The notes: generated by a model from the sequence alone, not told the origin. DNA of 64,000 nt from Pseudomonas alkylphenolica (GCF_016009175.1 NZ_JADUCM010000017.1:57795-121794); one strand, 5' to 3'. Positions 43,073 to 51,964 are shown, counted from the stretch's first letter. Numbers and translations: made by a program.

Positions 43073-44044
43073 TCAGTCGCTGAAGGCCATGCCGTGCTTG
43101 GCTTTGGTGGTTTTCACCGCCTCCAGCACAGCCAGCAGGCAATCATCACGATAGCGCTCCAGCGCGCTGATGCTGCGCTGGCCCAATTGCTCGCTGGTGC
43201 CGTCGACGACCGCGTCGATCAGCCCGTCGGTCAGTGCTGGCGCTGGCAGGTAGGTCCAGGGCAGTTGCAAGGCCGGCCCGAACTGCGCCATGAAGTGGCG
43301 CATGCCGGCGTCGCCACCGGCCAGGGTGTAGGTCAGAAAGGTGCCCATGAACGACCAGCGCAGACCGGCGCCGAAACGAATGGCGTCATCGATCTCGCCG
43401 GTGGTTGCCACGCCGTCGTTGACCAGGTGCAGGGCCTCGCGCCACAAGGCTTCGAGCAGGCGGTCAGCAATGAAGCCGGGGACTTCCTTGCGTACATGCA
43501 GCGGGCGCATGCCAAGGCTGGTGTAGACAGTTTTCGCCGCCTCGATAGCCTCCGGTGCGGTCTTGTTGCTGCCAACGATTTCCACCAGCGGCAGCAGGTA
43601 CACCGGGTTGAACGGATGGCCTACCACGCAGCGTTCAGGGTGCGTGGCCGACTCATAAAACTCGCTGGGCAGCAGGCCCGAGGTGCTGGAGCCGATCAGC
43701 GCGTCGGGTTTGGCCGCTGCACTGATCTTGCTGTGCAGGTCGAGCTTGAGGTCGAGGCGCTCCGGGGCGCTTTCCTGAATGAAATCGGCCTCGCGTACAC
43801 ATTCCTCGATGGTGGCGACGAAGCGCAGGCGCTCTTGTGCGGCACCTGGCGCCAGCCCTTGTGTTTCCAGCGCCGGCCAGGCGTTGGCAATGCGTTTGCG
43901 CAAGGCGGCTTCGGCGCCGGGCGCCGGGTCCCAGGCCACTACGTCGAGGCCGTGGGCGAGGGCGCGTGCAACCCAGCCGCTGCCGATCACGCCGCTACCC
44001 AGGGCGGCGAACGTTTTGATCTCGGTGATAAAGCGCATGGTCAA
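43073..44044 (-). CDS. cdhA: L-carnitine 3-dehydrogenase
   Basis: A 323-aa NAD-dependent 3-hydroxyacyl-CoA-dehydrogenase-like enzyme that oxidises L-carnitine to 3-dehydrocarnitine. It has the Rossmann motif GSGVIGSGWVARAL near residues 16-29, IQESAPERLDLKLDLHSKI, and the catalytic His/Glu region VVGHPFNPVYLLPLVEIVG. The C-terminal domain has VPGFIADRLLEALWREALHLV. Its operon of cdhC-cdhA-cdhB with caiX and cdhR matches the carnitine locus of P. aeruginosa, which favours this function over a generic HCDH. Confidence 0.9.
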   Translation of the reverse strand: MTMRFITEIKTFAALGSGVIGSGWVARALAHGLDVVAWDPAPGAEAALRKRIANAWPALETQGLAPGAAQERLRFVATIEECVREADFIQESAPERLDLKLDLHSKISAAAKPDALIGSSTSGLLPSEFYESATHPERCVVGHPFNPVYLLPLVEIVGSNKTAPEAIEAAKTVYTSLGMRPLHVRKEVPGFIADRLLEALWREALHLVNDGVATTGEIDDAIRFGAGLRWSFMGTFLTYTLAGGDAGMRHFMAQFGPALQLPWTYLPAPALTDGLIDAVVDGTSEQLGQRSISALERYRDDCLLAVLEAVKTTKAKHGMAFSD

Positions 44045-44053
44045 CTCCTCGGC

Positions 44054-44938
44054 TCAGCGTCGGGTCAGGTTCATTTCTGCGCGGCCTTCGGCAGGGCTCA
44101 GCACCCGTGCGCCGAGGCGGCTGAGAATTTCGCAGGCGCGTTCCACCAGCTGGCCGTTGCTGGCCAGCACGCCTTTGTCCAGGTAAAGGTTGTCTTCAAG
44201 GCCGACCCGTACGTTGCCGCCGAGCAATACGGCTTGCGCGGCCATCGGCATTTGCATGCGGCCGATGCCGAAGCCCGCCCAGGTGACACCGGCCGGCAGG
44301 TTGTCGACCATGGCTTTCATGGTGGCGGTATCGGCCGGTGCACCCCAGGGAATGCCCAGGCACAGCTGGAACAGCGGGTCATCGAGCAGGCCTTCCTTGA
44401 TCATCTGCTTGGCGAACCACAGGTGACCGGTGTCGAAAATTTCCAGTTCGGCTTTTACCCCCAGTTCGGTGATGCGTTTGGCACCGGCGCGCAATTGCGA
44501 CGGGGTGGAGACATAGATGCTGTTGCCATCGCCAAAGTTGAGGGTGCCGCAGTCCAGTGTGCAGATCTCCGGCAGCAATGCCTCGACGTGGGCCAGGCGC
44601 TCCAGGGGGCCGATCAGGGCGGGGCCGGCACCGAACTCCAGCGGGGTTTCGCCGGGGCCGATCTCCAGGTCGCCGCCCATGCCGGCGGTGAGGTTGACGA
44701 TGATGTCGACGTCCGCCTCGCGGATGCGCTCCATGACTTCACGGTAAAGGTTCACGTCGCGGCTGAAACGGCCGGTTTGCGGGTCGCGGACGTGGCAGTG
44801 GACGACGGTGGCGCCGGCTTTGGCGGCTTCCACGGCGGCTTCGGCGATCTGCTTGGGGGTGACCGGGACCAGGTGGCTTTTGCTGGCGGTGTCGCCGGCG
44901 CCAGTGAGTGCACAGGTGATGATGACGTCGTGGTTCAT
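44054..44938 (-). CDS. cdhC: 3-dehydrocarnitine cleavage enzyme (BKACE family)
   Basis: A 294-aa beta-keto acid cleavage enzyme that transfers the betaine part of dehydrocarnitine to acetyl-CoA, giving betainyl-CoA and acetoacetate. Zn ligands are in VVHCHVRDPQTGR (HxH). Other family blocks are NLTAGMGGDLEIG, ALLPEICTLDCGTLNFG, VKAELEIFDTGHLW and GGNVRVGLEDNLYLDKG. The frame is open upstream to 44992, but the conserved N-terminus MNHDVIITCALTGAG starts at 44938. A REP pair separates it from caiX, yet both lie in one direction and may be one operon. Confidence 0.9.
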   Translation of the reverse strand: MNHDVIITCALTGAGDTASKSHLVPVTPKQIAEAAVEAAKAGATVVHCHVRDPQTGRFSRDVNLYREVMERIREADVDIIVNLTAGMGGDLEIGPGETPLEFGAGPALIGPLERLAHVEALLPEICTLDCGTLNFGDGNSIYVSTPSQLRAGAKRITELGVKAELEIFDTGHLWFAKQMIKEGLLDDPLFQLCLGIPWGAPADTATMKAMVDNLPAGVTWAGFGIGRMQMPMAAQAVLLGGNVRVGLEDNLYLDKGVLASNGQLVERACEILSRLGARVLSPAEGRAEMNLTRR

Positions 44939-44969
44939 GGTGCAAATCCTTGATGTCGGTGTTGTATTT

Positions 44970-45045
44970 TTCGTGGGTAAACCCGCTCCCACAGGATCAG
45001 CAAGGACCCTGAGACATGCACTGTGGAAGCGGGTTTACCCGCGAA
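44970..45045. repeat. REP pair between caiX and cdhC
   Basis: An imperfect inverted pair of the CGGGTTTACCCGC family: 44970-44993 and 45022-45045. It sits inside a presumed operon, where it may adjust RNA stability between the binding protein and the enzymes. Confidence 0.85.
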
Positions 45046-45054
45046 TGGGCCGGA

Positions 45055-45999
45055 TCAGTTGGCGCTGAGCTGGAGGTTGTCCGCCGCCGGCTTGCCATCG
45101 AATGTGGTCACGCCTTCAAGCCAGCGCTTCTGGTCTTCGGGGTGATCCTTGAGCCACTGGCGGGCTGACGCCAGGGCGTCCTTGTGCTCGAGCAGCGGTT
45201 GCATCATGCGGCTCTCGTCTTCGGCGGTGAATTTCAGGTTGGTCAGCAAGCGGTGGGCATTCGGGCAGCGCTCGGCGTAGTCGGGCGCAGTGACGGTCCA
45301 CACCGTGGCGCGGCCTTCATCCGGGCCCAGGGCGTCTTCGCTACCGCTCAGGTAGGCCATGTCGATGTTGACGTTCATCGGATGCGGCGCCCAGCCGAAG
45401 AACACCACGGCTTCATTGCGCCGTACCGCACGGTCCACGGCGGCAAGCATCCCGGCTTCACTGGACTCGACCAGCTGGAACTTGCCCAGGCCGAACTGGT
45501 TCTTGCTGATCATTGCCTTGATCTGCGTGTTGGCTCCGGAGCCGGGCTCGATACCGTAGATCTTGCCGCCCAGTTCCTTCTCGAACGTGTGAATGTCGGC
45601 AAAGGTTTTCAGGCCTTTGTCGGCCAGGTATTTCGGAACGGCCAGCGTTGCCCGGGCATCGTCGAGGCTGGGCTGGTCGAGCACCTTGACCTGTTTGGCG
45701 TTGATGAAGGGGGTGATGGTCTGGGTCATGATCGGGTTCCAGTAGCCAAGGAACATGTCCAGGCGCTGGTCGCGAATGCCGGCGAAGATGATTTGCTGGG
45801 AGGCACTGGTCTGCTTGGTCTTGTAACCCAGGCCGTCGAGCAGTACCTGGGTCATGGCGCTGGTGGCCATGACATCGGTCCAGTTGACCACGCCAAGGCG
45901 CACGTTCTTGCATTCGGCCGGTTCGGCGGCCATTACGTGGGTGCTGAGGATTGCGGTACCGACGAGCGTCAGCAGGCTACGGCTGATCAATCTGTTCAT
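45055..45999 (-). CDS. caiX: Carnitine-binding periplasmic protein
   Basis: A 314-aa OpuAC-like binding protein with signal peptide (SLLTLVGTAILSTHVMA) and mature blocks NVRLGVVNWTDVMATSAMTQVLLDGLGYKTK, MFLGYWNPIMTQTITPF, GKIYGIEPGSGANTQ and FFGWAPHPMNVNIDM. It is clearly paralogous to CbcX. In P. aeruginosa CaiX feeds carnitine to the CbcWV core transporter; there is no separate permease or ATPase near it here, consistent with that. It is the first gene before cdhCAB and divergent from its regulator cdhR. Confidence 0.9.
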   Translation of the reverse strand: MNRLISRSLLTLVGTAILSTHVMAAEPAECKNVRLGVVNWTDVMATSAMTQVLLDGLGYKTKQTSASQQIIFAGIRDQRLDMFLGYWNPIMTQTITPFINAKQVKVLDQPSLDDARATLAVPKYLADKGLKTFADIHTFEKELGGKIYGIEPGSGANTQIKAMISKNQFGLGKFQLVESSEAGMLAAVDRAVRRNEAVVFFGWAPHPMNVNIDMAYLSGSEDALGPDEGRATVWTVTAPDYAERCPNAHRLLTNLKFTAEDESRMMQPLLEHKDALASARQWLKDHPEDQKRWLEGVTTFDGKPAADNLQLSAN

Positions 46000-46096
46000 G
46001 GTGGCTCCTCCAACGGCAGTTCTAATTGTTATAGGGGCGGCCTCTGCGTGCCGTGGTGTTCAAACTACGCGCAGCGCCAGCGCAAAATGCGCACCC

Positions 46097-46125
46097 TGGC
46101 GACCAGCACTTGCACAGTGGCGACC
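46097..46125. promoter_or_regulatory. Candidate CdhR site: tandem half-sites 21 bp apart
   Basis: TGGCGACC occurs at 46097-46104 and again at 46118-46125, in direct orientation and exactly 21 bp apart, in the caiX-cdhR intergenic region. This is the geometry of an AraC-family operator. Confidence 0.55.
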
Positions 46126-46169
46126 TGCAGGGTATTAACCGCAGACCCGTGGCCGTCGAGTCGTTCGCT

Positions 46170-47129
46170 ATGCCCCAGGATTTCTACTTTCTGTTGCTCC
46201 CCGGTTTTTCCGCCATCGGCTTCATCTCGGCGATCGAACCGCTGCGGGTGGCCAACCGTTTTCGCAGCGGGTTGTACCGCTGGCAGGTGTTGAGCATAGA
46301 GGGCGGGGCGGTGCAGGCCAGTAATGGCATGTCGGTCAATGTCGACGGCACGCTGCAGCCGCTGGCCAAGGGTGCAACCCTGCTGGTGGTGGCCGGGTTC
46401 GAGCCGCTGGGCAGCTACACCCCGGCGTTGCAGCACTGGCTGCGCAAGCTTGATCACGAAGGCGTGGTGCTCGGCGGTATCGACACCGGGAGCGTGGTAC
46501 TGGCCGAGGCTGGCCTGCTTGACGGTCATCGGGTGACCTTGCACTGGGAAGCGCTGGAGGCGTTCAAGGAATCTTATCCACAGCTGCAGGCGACCCAGGA
46601 GCTGTTCGAAGTTGATCGACGGCGTATCACCTCGGCCGGCGGGACGGCATCCATCGACCTGATGCTCGACCTGATCGCGCAGGCAAACGGTCCGGAACTG
46701 GCGATTCAGGTATCAGAGCAGTTCGTGCTCGGGCGCATTCGCCCACGCCAGGATCACCAGCGCATGCAGATCGCCTCACGGTATGGCATCAGCAACAAGA
46801 AACTGGTGCAGGTGATCGGCGAGATGGAGCGCAACACCGAGCAACCGCTCAACACCCTGGTGCTGGCCGAGTCGGTGCAGGTGACCCGGCGTCAGCTGGA
46901 GCGCCTGTTCCGGCTGTACCTGCACGACACCCCCAGCGGTTTCTACCTGCGCTTGCGCCTGGACAAGGCGCGGCAACTGCTGCGCCAAACCGACATGAGC
47001 GTGCTGGAGGTGGGTATTGCCTGCGGCTTCGAGTCAGCCTCGTACTTCACCCGCTGCTACCGGGGCCGTTTCCAGCGATGCCCGCGGGAAGACCGCAAGG
47101 CCAGGGCGGCCAGTCTCAGCGGCGCTTGA
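46170..47129 (+). CDS. cdhR: Carnitine-responsive AraC-family regulator CdhR
   Basis: A 319-aa GATase1-like AraC-family regulator, paralogous to GbdR. The sensor domain begins MPQDFYFLLLPGFSAIGFISAIEPLRVANRF. The DNA-binding domain has LAESVQVTRRQLERLFRLYLHDTPSGFYLRLRLDKARQLL and GIACGFESASYFTRCYRG. In P. aeruginosa CdhR activates caiX-cdhCAB in response to carnitine. The frame is open to 46053, but the ATG at 46170 begins the conserved domain; its Shine-Dalgarno is weak. The last 14 bases overlap the end of the convergent DUF3010 gene. Confidence 0.9.
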   Translation: MPQDFYFLLLPGFSAIGFISAIEPLRVANRFRSGLYRWQVLSIEGGAVQASNGMSVNVDGTLQPLAKGATLLVVAGFEPLGSYTPALQHWLRKLDHEGVVLGGIDTGSVVLAEAGLLDGHRVTLHWEALEAFKESYPQLQATQELFEVDRRRITSAGGTASIDLMLDLIAQANGPELAIQVSEQFVLGRIRPRQDHQRMQIASRYGISNKKLVQVIGEMERNTEQPLNTLVLAESVQVTRRQLERLFRLYLHDTPSGFYLRLRLDKARQLLRQTDMSVLEVGIACGFESASYFTRCYRGRFQRCPREDRKARAASLSGA

Positions 47130-47535
47130 GCAACAGCGCGCAGGCGCTCTTGAAGGCTTCGTGCTGGTACTTGTTCAACGAAGCGGGCAGTTCGATGTTG
47201 TGTTTCTTGGCCTGGGCGCTGACGGTTTGTGGAGACACCAGCTCCACTTCGCAGTTATCCAGCAACTGCAGCACGCCTTCGATCTTGAAGGTGGTCGGGC
47301 CGCCGGCGAAATCGCCTTTTTTGCTGCGCTTCTTGATCGCCAGGTGGCTGATTCCGTGTTCAGCGATGAACTGCCGGGCCTGGCTGGCGAAGGCTTTGAC
47401 GCTGTCGGCCTGTTCGTCGTCTTCCAGGCCGATCTTTTTCGTTGCCAGGGCAACATGCACCGGGCTTGTGCCGTCCAGTGTGGCGACGGCGAGCAGTGCT
47501 TCGCTGCCTTTGATTTCAATTCCGCAGATTTTCAT
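47116..47535 (-). CDS. DUF3010 protein
   Basis: A 139-aa protein of the DUF3010 family (MKICGIEIKGSEALLAVATLDG, KIEGVLQLLDNCEVELVSPQTVSAQAKKHN). The N-terminal strand-glycine pattern resembles an RNase H/RuvC-like fold, but the function is unknown. It is preceded on the same strand, 7 bp upstream, by the LprI-like gene, and its end overlaps cdhR. Confidence 0.82.
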   Translation of the reverse strand: MKICGIEIKGSEALLAVATLDGTSPVHVALATKKIGLEDDEQADSVKAFASQARQFIAEHGISHLAIKKRSKKGDFAGGPTTFKIEGVLQLLDNCEVELVSPQTVSAQAKKHNIELPASLNKYQHEAFKSACALLLKRR

Positions 47536-47542
47536 GCTGTTC

Positions 47543-47950
47543 TCAGTCGGCGTTTTGCAGCCCTAAAGACTGCAGGTATTCGGAGCGGTCGTCGCTGCGT
47601 TGGGCGAGGCAAGTGTTCAGGGTCGCATCGAACGCCTTGCCGGGTTTTTCGTCGAAGGTTTCCACCTTGCAGTCGGCATCGCGCAGCTGTTTCCACAGCG
47701 TTTCGGCGTCGTTCAGGCGTTTGCTGACTTCGCGGATCTTCGCGTCCTGCCCGGCATACTGCTCCTTGATGCGATCGAGCAGGTCGTTGAATGCGGCGTC
47801 CAGCTCGCGTTCGGCCGTGGTGCGGCTGAACAGGGCGCAGTCGTAGTTCTGCTGGTCGGTTTCGACGTTATCGCACGGCGTGCTGTCTTCTTCACTGGCG
47901 TGGGCACCCAATGCCAGCGTAGCCAGGACCAGCCAAACCATCGTTCTCAT
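47543..47950 (-). CDS. LprI-like (DUF1311) secreted protein
   Basis: A 135-aa protein with signal peptide (MVWLVLATLALGAHA) and a DUF1311/lysozyme inhibitor LprI-like N-terminal domain: cysteines in STPCDNVETDQQNYDCALFSRTTAERELDAAFNDLLDRI and LRDADCKVE...NTCLAQRSDDRSEYL. The four cysteines probably form two disulfides in the periplasm. Some members inhibit lysozyme, but most are uncharacterised. GGAGGA precedes the ATG at 47950; upstream in-frame starts have no such site. Confidence 0.8.
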   Translation of the reverse strand: MRTMVWLVLATLALGAHASEEDSTPCDNVETDQQNYDCALFSRTTAERELDAAFNDLLDRIKEQYAGQDAKIREVSKRLNDAETLWKQLRDADCKVETFDEKPGKAFDATLNTCLAQRSDDRSEYLQSLGLQNAD

Positions 47951-48193
47951 GCAGTCATCCTCCCCGGGGAACATGGGCACCGATTCTCGCTCAGCGCCAC
48001 GGCAAAGAACAGGGTAGCTGCTAGCCCCGAACCCTCCGAATGAAACTTGCCACGGCCCTTTGTCGCGGTTTGACGCTTTCGGCAATTCCCCTGTCGTTTT
48101 TGCATCTTAGCGACCTGGCCCCTAGGCATATGCTGGCTCCAAAGCGCCGGCAGACGATTCGGCGCAGGTAATGCCAATAAAGGGGACAGCCTG

Positions 48194-49171
48194 ATGAGCC
48201 CAGCCGAATTACACGCCGACAGCATCGTTATCGACGGGCTGATCATTGCCAAATGGAACCGCGAGCTGTTCGAAGACATGCGCAAGGGCGGTCTGACCGC
48301 GGCCAACTGCACCGTGTCGGTCTGGGAAGGCTTCCAGGCCACGGTCAACAACATTGCCGCCAGCCAGAAACTGATCCGTGAAAACGCCGACCTGGTAATG
48401 CCGGTGCGCACCACCGCCGACATCCGCAAGGCCAAGGAACGAGGCAAGACCGGCATCCTCTTCGGTTTCCAGAACGCTCACGCATTCGAAGACCAGATCG
48501 GTTATGTCGAGGTGTTCAAGCAGCTTGGCGTGGGCATCGTGCAGATGTGCTACAACACCCAGAACCTGGTGGGCACCGGGTGCTACGAGCGTGATGGCGG
48601 CCTGTCTGGCTTCGGTCGCGAAATCGTCGCGGAAATGAACCGCGTCGGCATCATGTGCGACCTGTCCCATGTCGGTTCCAAGACCTCTGAAGAGGTCATC
48701 CTCGAATCAAAAAAACCGGTGTGCTACTCCCACTGCCTGCCGTCCGGGCTCAAGGAGCACCCGCGCAACAAATCCGATGAAGAACTGAAGTTCATTGCCG
48801 ACCATGGCGGTTTCGTTGGCGTGACCATGTTTGCACCGTTCCTGGCCAAGGGGATCGACTCGACCATCGACGACTACGCCGAAGCCATTGAATACACCAT
48901 GAACATCGTCGGCGAGGACGCTATCGGCATTGGCACCGACTTCACTCAAGGCCACGGGCAGGACTTCTTTGAGTACCTGACCCACGACAAGGGCTACGCC
49001 CGGCGCCTGACCAACTTCGGCAAGATCATCAACCCGCTGGGCATCCGCACCGTGGGCGAGTTCCCCAACCTCACTGAAACCCTGCTCAAGCGCGGCCACA
49101 GCGAACGCGTGGTGCGCAAGATCATGGGCGAGAACTGGGTGAACGTCCTAAAGGATGTTTGGGGCGAATAA
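48194..49171 (+). CDS. M19 (membrane dipeptidase)-like protein of the dgc operon
   Basis: A 325-aa barrel protein of the peptidase M19/renal dipeptidase superfamily. The C-terminal metal-binding histidines are recognisable (CDLSHVG and CYSHCLPSGLKEHPRN), and the DFTQGHGQDFFEYL region is family-like. However, the first ligand motif H-x-D, normally in DGHNDL, is here DGLIIAKWN, and the bridging glutamate region reads GFQNAH. Thus a normal dinuclear zinc site seems absent. It heads the operon to dgcA in this order also in P. aeruginosa. Its role in dimethylglycine metabolism is unknown. AGGGGA precedes the ATG. Confidence 0.82.
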   Translation: MSPAELHADSIVIDGLIIAKWNRELFEDMRKGGLTAANCTVSVWEGFQATVNNIAASQKLIRENADLVMPVRTTADIRKAKERGKTGILFGFQNAHAFEDQIGYVEVFKQLGVGIVQMCYNTQNLVGTGCYERDGGLSGFGREIVAEMNRVGIMCDLSHVGSKTSEEVILESKKPVCYSHCLPSGLKEHPRNKSDEELKFIADHGGFVGVTMFAPFLAKGIDSTIDDYAEAIEYTMNIVGEDAIGIGTDFTQGHGQDFFEYLTHDKGYARRLTNFGKIINPLGIRTVGEFPNLTETLLKRGHSERVVRKIMGENWVNVLKDVWGE

Positions 49172-49245
49172 GCCGCCAGTCACCGTCTTCCGACCCCTGG
49201 CACCGGCGCAGGGGCAGCCAACCAATATTCTGGAGTTCAGTTTCC

Positions 49246-49776
49246 ATGGCCAAGATCGCCCCGCAATTGCCTATCGAAGTCGACAGCGAGACCGGTGTCT
49301 GGACCAGTGATGCCCTGCCGATGCTGTACGTGCCACGGCATTTTTTCGTCAACAACCACATGGGTATCGAGGAAGTGCTGGGCGCCGAGGCCTATGCCGA
49401 AATCCTCTACAAAGCGGGTTACAAGTCGGCCTGGCACTGGTGCGAGAAAGAGGCTGAATGCCACGGCCTGGAAGGCGTGGCGGTGTTCGAGCACTACATG
49501 AAGCGCTTGTCGCAACGGGGCTGGGGCCTGTTCAAGATCCAGGACATCGACCTGGAAAAAGGCACTGCCAGCGTCAAGCTCGAGCACTCGGCGTTCGTGT
49601 ACGTGTACGGCAAGGTCGGACGCAAGGTCGACTACATGTTCACCGGCTGGTTCGCCGGCGCCATGGACCAGATTCTCGCCGCGCGCGGCAGCTCCGTCCG
49701 CACGGTCGCCGAGCAGGTCTACGGCGGTTCGGAAGAAGGCCACGACGACGGCCTGTTCATCGTCAAGCCGCTGTAA
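49246..49776 (+). CDS. DUF5943 protein of the dgc operon
   Basis: A 176-aa protein with a V4R-like small-molecule-binding look (FFVNNHMGIEEVLGAEAYAEILYKAGYKSAWHWCEKEAECHGLEG, KLEHSAFVYVYGKVGRKVDYMFTGWFAGAMDQIL). Conserved between the M19-like gene and dgcA, it might bind a substrate or cofactor such as tetrahydrofolate, but this is inference. GGAG lies 10 bases before the ATG at 49246. It ends 15 bp before dgcA. Confidence 0.78.
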   Translation: MAKIAPQLPIEVDSETGVWTSDALPMLYVPRHFFVNNHMGIEEVLGAEAYAEILYKAGYKSAWHWCEKEAECHGLEGVAVFEHYMKRLSQRGWGLFKIQDIDLEKGTASVKLEHSAFVYVYGKVGRKVDYMFTGWFAGAMDQILAARGSSVRTVAEQVYGGSEEGHDDGLFIVKPL

Positions 49777-49791
49777 GTCGAGGATCCCGCC

Positions 49792-51852
49792 ATGGCTTTC
49801 GAAGCAATGTTCCAGCCGATCCAGATCGGCAAACTGACCATCCGCAACCGGGTACTGAGCACGGCGCACGCCGAGGTGTATGCCACCGATGGCGGCATGA
49901 CCACCGAGCGCTACGTCAAATACTACGAAGAGAAAGCCAAGGGCGGCCTGGGCCTGGCCATCTGCGGCGGCTCGTCGGTTGTCGCCATCGACAGCCCGCA
50001 GCAATGGTGGGCCTCGGTGAACCTGGCCACCGACCGCATCATCCCGCACTTCCAGAACCTGGCAGACGCCATGCACAAGCATGGCGCGAAGATCATGATC
50101 CAGATTACCCACATGGGCCGTCGCTCGCGCTGGGACGGCTTCAACTGGCCAACCCTGATGTCGCCATCGGGTATTCGTGAACCCGTACACCGCGCGACCT
50201 GCAAAACCATCGAGCCGGAGGAAATCTGGCGGGTGATCGGCAACTACGCGCAAGCCGCGCGCCGGGCCAAAGAAGGCGGTCTGGATGGCGTCGAGCTGTC
50301 GGCGGTGCACCAGCACATGATCGACCAGTTCTGGAGCCCGCGGGTCAACAAGCGCACCGACGAATGGGGCGGTACCTTCGAAGGCCGGATGAAGTTCGGC
50401 CTGGAGGTGCTCAAGGCCGTGCGTGCCGAAGTGGGCCCGGATTTCTGCGTTGGCATGCGTATCTGTGGTGACGAATTCCATCCCGATGGCCTCAGCCACG
50501 AAGACATGAAGGAAATCGCCAAGTATTACGACGCCACCGGCATGCTCGACTTCTTCGGCGTAATTGGTTCGGGCTGCGATACCCACAACACCCTGGCCAA
50601 CGTTATCCCCAACATGAGTTATCCACCGGAGCCGTTCCTGCACCTGGCCGCCGGGATCAAGGAAGTGGTCAAGGTGCCGGTACTGCATGCGCAGAACATC
50701 AAGGACCCGAACCAGGCGACGCGCATCCTCGAGGGCGGCTATGTCGACATGGTCGGCATGACCCGCGCGCACATTGCCGACCCGCACCTGATCGCCAAGA
50801 TCAAGATGGGCCAGGTCGACCAGATCAAGCAGTGCGTTGGTGCCAACTACTGCATCGACCGCCAGTACCAGGGCCTGGATGTGCTGTGCATCCAGAACGC
50901 GGCCACCTCGCGTGAATACATGGGGGTGCCGCACATCATCGAAAAATCCACCGGGCCCAAGCGCAAGGTAGTCGTGGTGGGCGCCGGCCCAGCCGGGATG
51001 GAAGCGGCGCGGGTGTCGGCCGAGCGTGGCCACGACGTCACCTTGTTCGAGAAAAAGGACGCCATTGGCGGCCAGATCAGCATCGCCGCCAAGGCGCCGC
51101 AACGCGACCAGATTGCCGGCATCACCCGCTGGTATCAACTGGAGCTGGCGCGGCTGAAAGTCGACCTGCGCCTGGGCACTGCCGCCGACATCGACACCAT
51201 CAAAGACCTGCGGCCTGACGTGATCGTACTGGCGGTGGGTGGTCATCCGTTCCTGGAGCAGAACGAGCATTGGGGCGCGGCAGAAGGCCTGGTGGTCAGC
51301 AGTTGGGACGTGCTCGACGGCAAGGTGGCGCCGGGCAAGAACGTGCTGGTGTACGACACCATCTGCGAGTTTACCGGGATGTCAGTGGCCGACTTTATTG
51401 CCGACAAAGGCAGCCAGGTCGAGATCGTTACCGACGACATCAAGCCGGGTGTGGCGATTGGCGGTACGTCGTTCCCCACCTACTACCGCAGCATGTACCC
51501 CAAGGAAGTGATCATGACCGGCGACCTGGCGCTGGAGAAGGTCTACCGCGAGGGCGACAAGCTGGTGGCGGTGCTGGAGAACGAATACACCGGCGCCAAA
51601 GAAGAGCGGGTGGTAGACCAGGTGGTGGTCGAGAACGGTGTGCGGCCGGACGAAGCGCTCTACTACGGGCTCAAGGAAGGTTCGCGCAACAAGGGCCAGA
51701 TTGATATTGAGGCACTTTTTGCGATTCAGCCGCAGCCGATCCTTGGTCAACCCGGCGAAGGCTACCTGCTGTATCGCATCGGTGACTGCGTGGCGCAGCG
51801 CAATACCCATGCGGCGATCTACGACGCCTTGCGCCTGTGCAAGGACTTCTGA
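49792..51852 (+). CDS. dgcA: Dimethylglycine demethylase subunit A
   Basis: A 686-aa flavoprotein of the trimethylamine-dehydrogenase type. The N-terminal old-yellow-enzyme FMN barrel (residues 1-360, with ITHMGRRSRWDG and ELSAVHQHMIDQFWSPRVNKRTDEWGG) is followed by Fe-S cysteines (CVGANYCIDRQ...LCIQNAATSRE) and FAD/ADP-binding folds (VVVGAGPAGMEAARVSAERGH). With DgcB it oxidatively demethylates dimethylglycine to sarcosine, passing electrons to EtfAB. A ribosome-binding site GAGGA precedes the ATG. A REP pair lies between it and dgcB. Confidence 0.92.
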   Translation: MAFEAMFQPIQIGKLTIRNRVLSTAHAEVYATDGGMTTERYVKYYEEKAKGGLGLAICGGSSVVAIDSPQQWWASVNLATDRIIPHFQNLADAMHKHGAKIMIQITHMGRRSRWDGFNWPTLMSPSGIREPVHRATCKTIEPEEIWRVIGNYAQAARRAKEGGLDGVELSAVHQHMIDQFWSPRVNKRTDEWGGTFEGRMKFGLEVLKAVRAEVGPDFCVGMRICGDEFHPDGLSHEDMKEIAKYYDATGMLDFFGVIGSGCDTHNTLANVIPNMSYPPEPFLHLAAGIKEVVKVPVLHAQNIKDPNQATRILEGGYVDMVGMTRAHIADPHLIAKIKMGQVDQIKQCVGANYCIDRQYQGLDVLCIQNAATSREYMGVPHIIEKSTGPKRKVVVVGAGPAGMEAARVSAERGHDVTLFEKKDAIGGQISIAAKAPQRDQIAGITRWYQLELARLKVDLRLGTAADIDTIKDLRPDVIVLAVGGHPFLEQNEHWGAAEGLVVSSWDVLDGKVAPGKNVLVYDTICEFTGMSVADFIADKGSQVEIVTDDIKPGVAIGGTSFPTYYRSMYPKEVIMTGDLALEKVYREGDKLVAVLENEYTGAKEERVVDQVVVENGVRPDEALYYGLKEGSRNKGQIDIEALFAIQPQPILGQPGEGYLLYRIGDCVAQRNTHAAIYDALRLCKDF

Positions 51853-51875
51853 TCGTACAAGGCTTGCTACTACCC

Positions 51876-51964
51876 CTGTGGGAGCCGGCATCGCCGGCGA
51901 TGGGATCAGCGCAATAGCGGTTGTTGCGCGGTGTTTGCATCGCTGGCTTCGCCAGCTCCCACAG
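51876..51964. repeat. REP pair between dgcA and dgcB
   Basis: CTGTGGGAGCCGGCATCGCC (from 51876) and a diverged complement GGCTTCGCCAGCTCCCACAG ending at 51964 form an inverted pair within the operon. Confidence 0.8.

Noticed and set aside
43043..44953. A 636-codon plus-strand frame opposite cdhA and cdhC
   Set aside because: It is antisense to two clearly recognised enzymes and has no start site or domain.
49237..51270. A 677-codon minus-strand frame opposite the DUF5943 gene and dgcA
   Set aside because: It is antisense to well-supported genes; composition is typical of shadow frames.
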